This document shows positions 63,414 through 64,000 of a stretch of 64,000 nt of DNA, in pieces. A program made the position numbers and the translations under genes. Under the pieces are notes generated by a model. That model worked only from the letters and a program-made list of their open reading frames with translations. It made no database searches and was not told the DNA's origin. Position 1 is the first letter of the stretch; every line of letters starts with the position of its first letter. This DNA comes from Anaerolineae bacterium (GTDB taxonomy: Bacteria; Chloroflexota; Anaerolineae; Promineifilales; Promineifilaceae): the NCBI GenBank assembly GCA_023384415.1, contig JAHDWJ010000027.1, positions 19,680 to 83,679 on the forward strand, given 5' to 3'.

Positions 63414-63746
63414 ATGCGGCCGCCTCTCGCCTCTCGCCCTCTTATTGTCTTCTTAACCTGCCTGCTGCCTTTTCTTATCACGCTTACCATTTTTCTCCCT
63501 ACACTTCTGGTCACTCCTGTCTATGCTGATACCGGGCAAACAAAATTAAAAAATCGCCCTTTCCCTTTAGATCGCTTGAAGGAGCTAAACATCATGATGC
63601 CGGGCAGCCAGCCCAGTAGAGAGGTCATTTCCTCTGGCTCAGGTCTGATTGTCAACGGCGACTTCGAGGCCGGCAATAGTGGCTTCACATCTGATTACAC
63701 CTATTCTCCCGGGAATTTGAATCCCGCATGTCAGCATCGGGTGTAA
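63414..63746 (+). pseudogene. Exported surface protein, truncated after about 105 residues
   Basis: From ATG 63414 (AGGAG ten bases upstream) the frame gives a signal peptide (IVFLTCLLPFLITLTIF, cleavage after VYA) and a mature start ending IVNGDFEAGNSGFTSDYTY, the beginning of a carbohydrate-binding-like or DUF642-like domain of large secreted proteins. It then runs into NPACQHRV and stops, because foreign DNA begins near 63731. ATG 63410 in another frame gives no signal peptide and is rejected. The remainder of the gene may lie beyond the insertion, outside the window. The octamer is at its very start. Confidence 0.75.
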
Positions 63747-64000
63747 AAGTACCTAAATCATCGGCTTACAATGTCCCCTAAACAACGGTTAAAATGTCCC
63801 TTCATTAACCAATAATGGAGGTGCATTGAGATAGTGTAAATTACTTTCTGTAAAAAGTAGAAGGTCGGTAGGCCATTGTGTATCCTTAAGGCGTTACCAA
63901 ACAACTTCCCTGAGTGAACAAGAAGTTCACTGGCGTACCTTTTTAGAAAAGCTGGTCGCTCGCGGCTTGGCCGGTATTGAACTGATTACCAGCGATGCTC
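63729..64000 (+). mobile_element. Insertion-sequence remains: IS21-like end followed by an IS256-type transposase fragment
   Basis: At the break point TGTCAGCATCGGGTGTAAAAGTACC is followed by two copies of a TTA(C/A)AATGTCCC motif (near 63767 and 63791), as in IS21-family ends with repeated terminal boxes. From 63910 the plus strand reads LSEQEVHWRTFLEKL and VARGLAGIELITSDA, matching the core of IS256-type (mutator) transposases, still open at the window end. The frame has a stop at 63832-63834 and no earlier transposase motifs, so the 5' part is lost or misplaced. Family names are from memory of motifs. Confidence 0.6.

Larger units (their letters stand above)
1..64000. repeat. Dispersed palindromic octamer GCGGCCGC (HIP1-like), about 115 copies
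   Basis: The self-complementary octamer GCGGCCGC occurs throughout the window; examples start at 41, 433, 682, 781, 4921, 7405, 12966, 19615, 31900, 45405, 52970, 60187 and 62525. My count by eye is about 115, some as overlapping pairs. One-base variants such as GCGGCCGT are rare, about ten by eye, so this is not a by-product of GC content. Inside genes it is read mostly as Ala-Ala-Ala, less often as Gly-Arg or Arg-Pro. It is often extended to CGCGGCCGCG. Cyanobacterial HIP1 (GCGATCGC) is the known analogue; I know of no description of this octamer in that role. Confidence 0.93.

Noticed and set aside
63263-63529. 88-codon frame over the surface gene start
   Set aside because: The +4 frame from 63414 gives a proper signal peptide; this one does not.
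1-64000. GCGGCCGC sites as cloning-adapter or vector contamination (NotI site)
   Set aside because: The copies are spread inside intact conserved genes in several reading frames, not at junctions.

Overview
The window looks like chromosomal DNA of an uncultured-type Chloroflexota bacterium, probably Anaerolineae or a near relative. The pointers, each only suggestive, are: choice-of-anchor B and SBBP surface proteins with a C-terminal YLP-type tail, an archaeal-like isopentenyl phosphate kinase, SpoVS without other sporulation genes, a fused E1 alpha/beta 2-oxoacid dehydrogenase, a solitary Flp pilin and many B12-type radical SAM proteins. Assignment rests on gene content only; there is no rRNA or tRNA here.

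Layout. 1-4663: 3' end of fhs, a promoter plus 210-nt structured RNA that resembles 6S RNA, an RRM protein, a 95-bp tandem duplication, a PPC-type lipoprotein and a zinc ribbon protein. 4660-6793 (minus): a molybdopterin oxidoreductase split by a heptamer repeat. 7324-12423: three tandem choice-of-anchor B exported proteins. 12721-19970: PLP desulfhydrase-like enzyme, MazG-like protein, SBBP surface protein, GT-C-like membrane protein, double XRE regulator and TPR protein. 20341-21708: response regulator, cold shock protein and VanZ-like protein. 21938-28472: a co-directional cluster of nucleotidyltransferase-like protein, three B12-binding radical SAM enzymes and a methyltransferase, the best candidate for an uncharacterised pathway. 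Then spoVS, E2 and fused E1 (minus), Flp pilin (minus), and rpoC with its own promoter and leader hairpin but no rpoB beside it.

38256-50698 is one long minus-strand block: M61-like metallopeptidase, miaB, methyltransferase, two paralogous single-pass membrane proteins, a TPR/SLT lytic transglycosylase, a short ligand-binding lipoprotein, mltG and ruvX. 50899-53075 carries a DUF512 radical SAM protein and a PP2C phosphatase. 53140-58211 (minus) carries a frameshifted MscS channel, isopentenyl phosphate kinase, LOG-like protein, PAS histidine kinase and an alpha/beta hydrolase. 58772-63064 carries transaldolase, a lipoprotein with three DsbA-like domains and an HprK-like kinase. The right edge holds a surface protein gene broken by insertion-sequence remains.

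The strongest window-wide signal is the palindromic octamer GCGGCCGC, seen about 115 times by eye (roughly one per 560 bp, where one or two would be expected by chance), inside most genes and even in a terminator. It behaves like the cyanobacterial HIP1 element but with a different sequence. A second layer is formed by short heptamer-type repeats and dispersed palindromic repeats, which lie between genes, enter coding regions in frame, and in one case appear to switch the reading frame.
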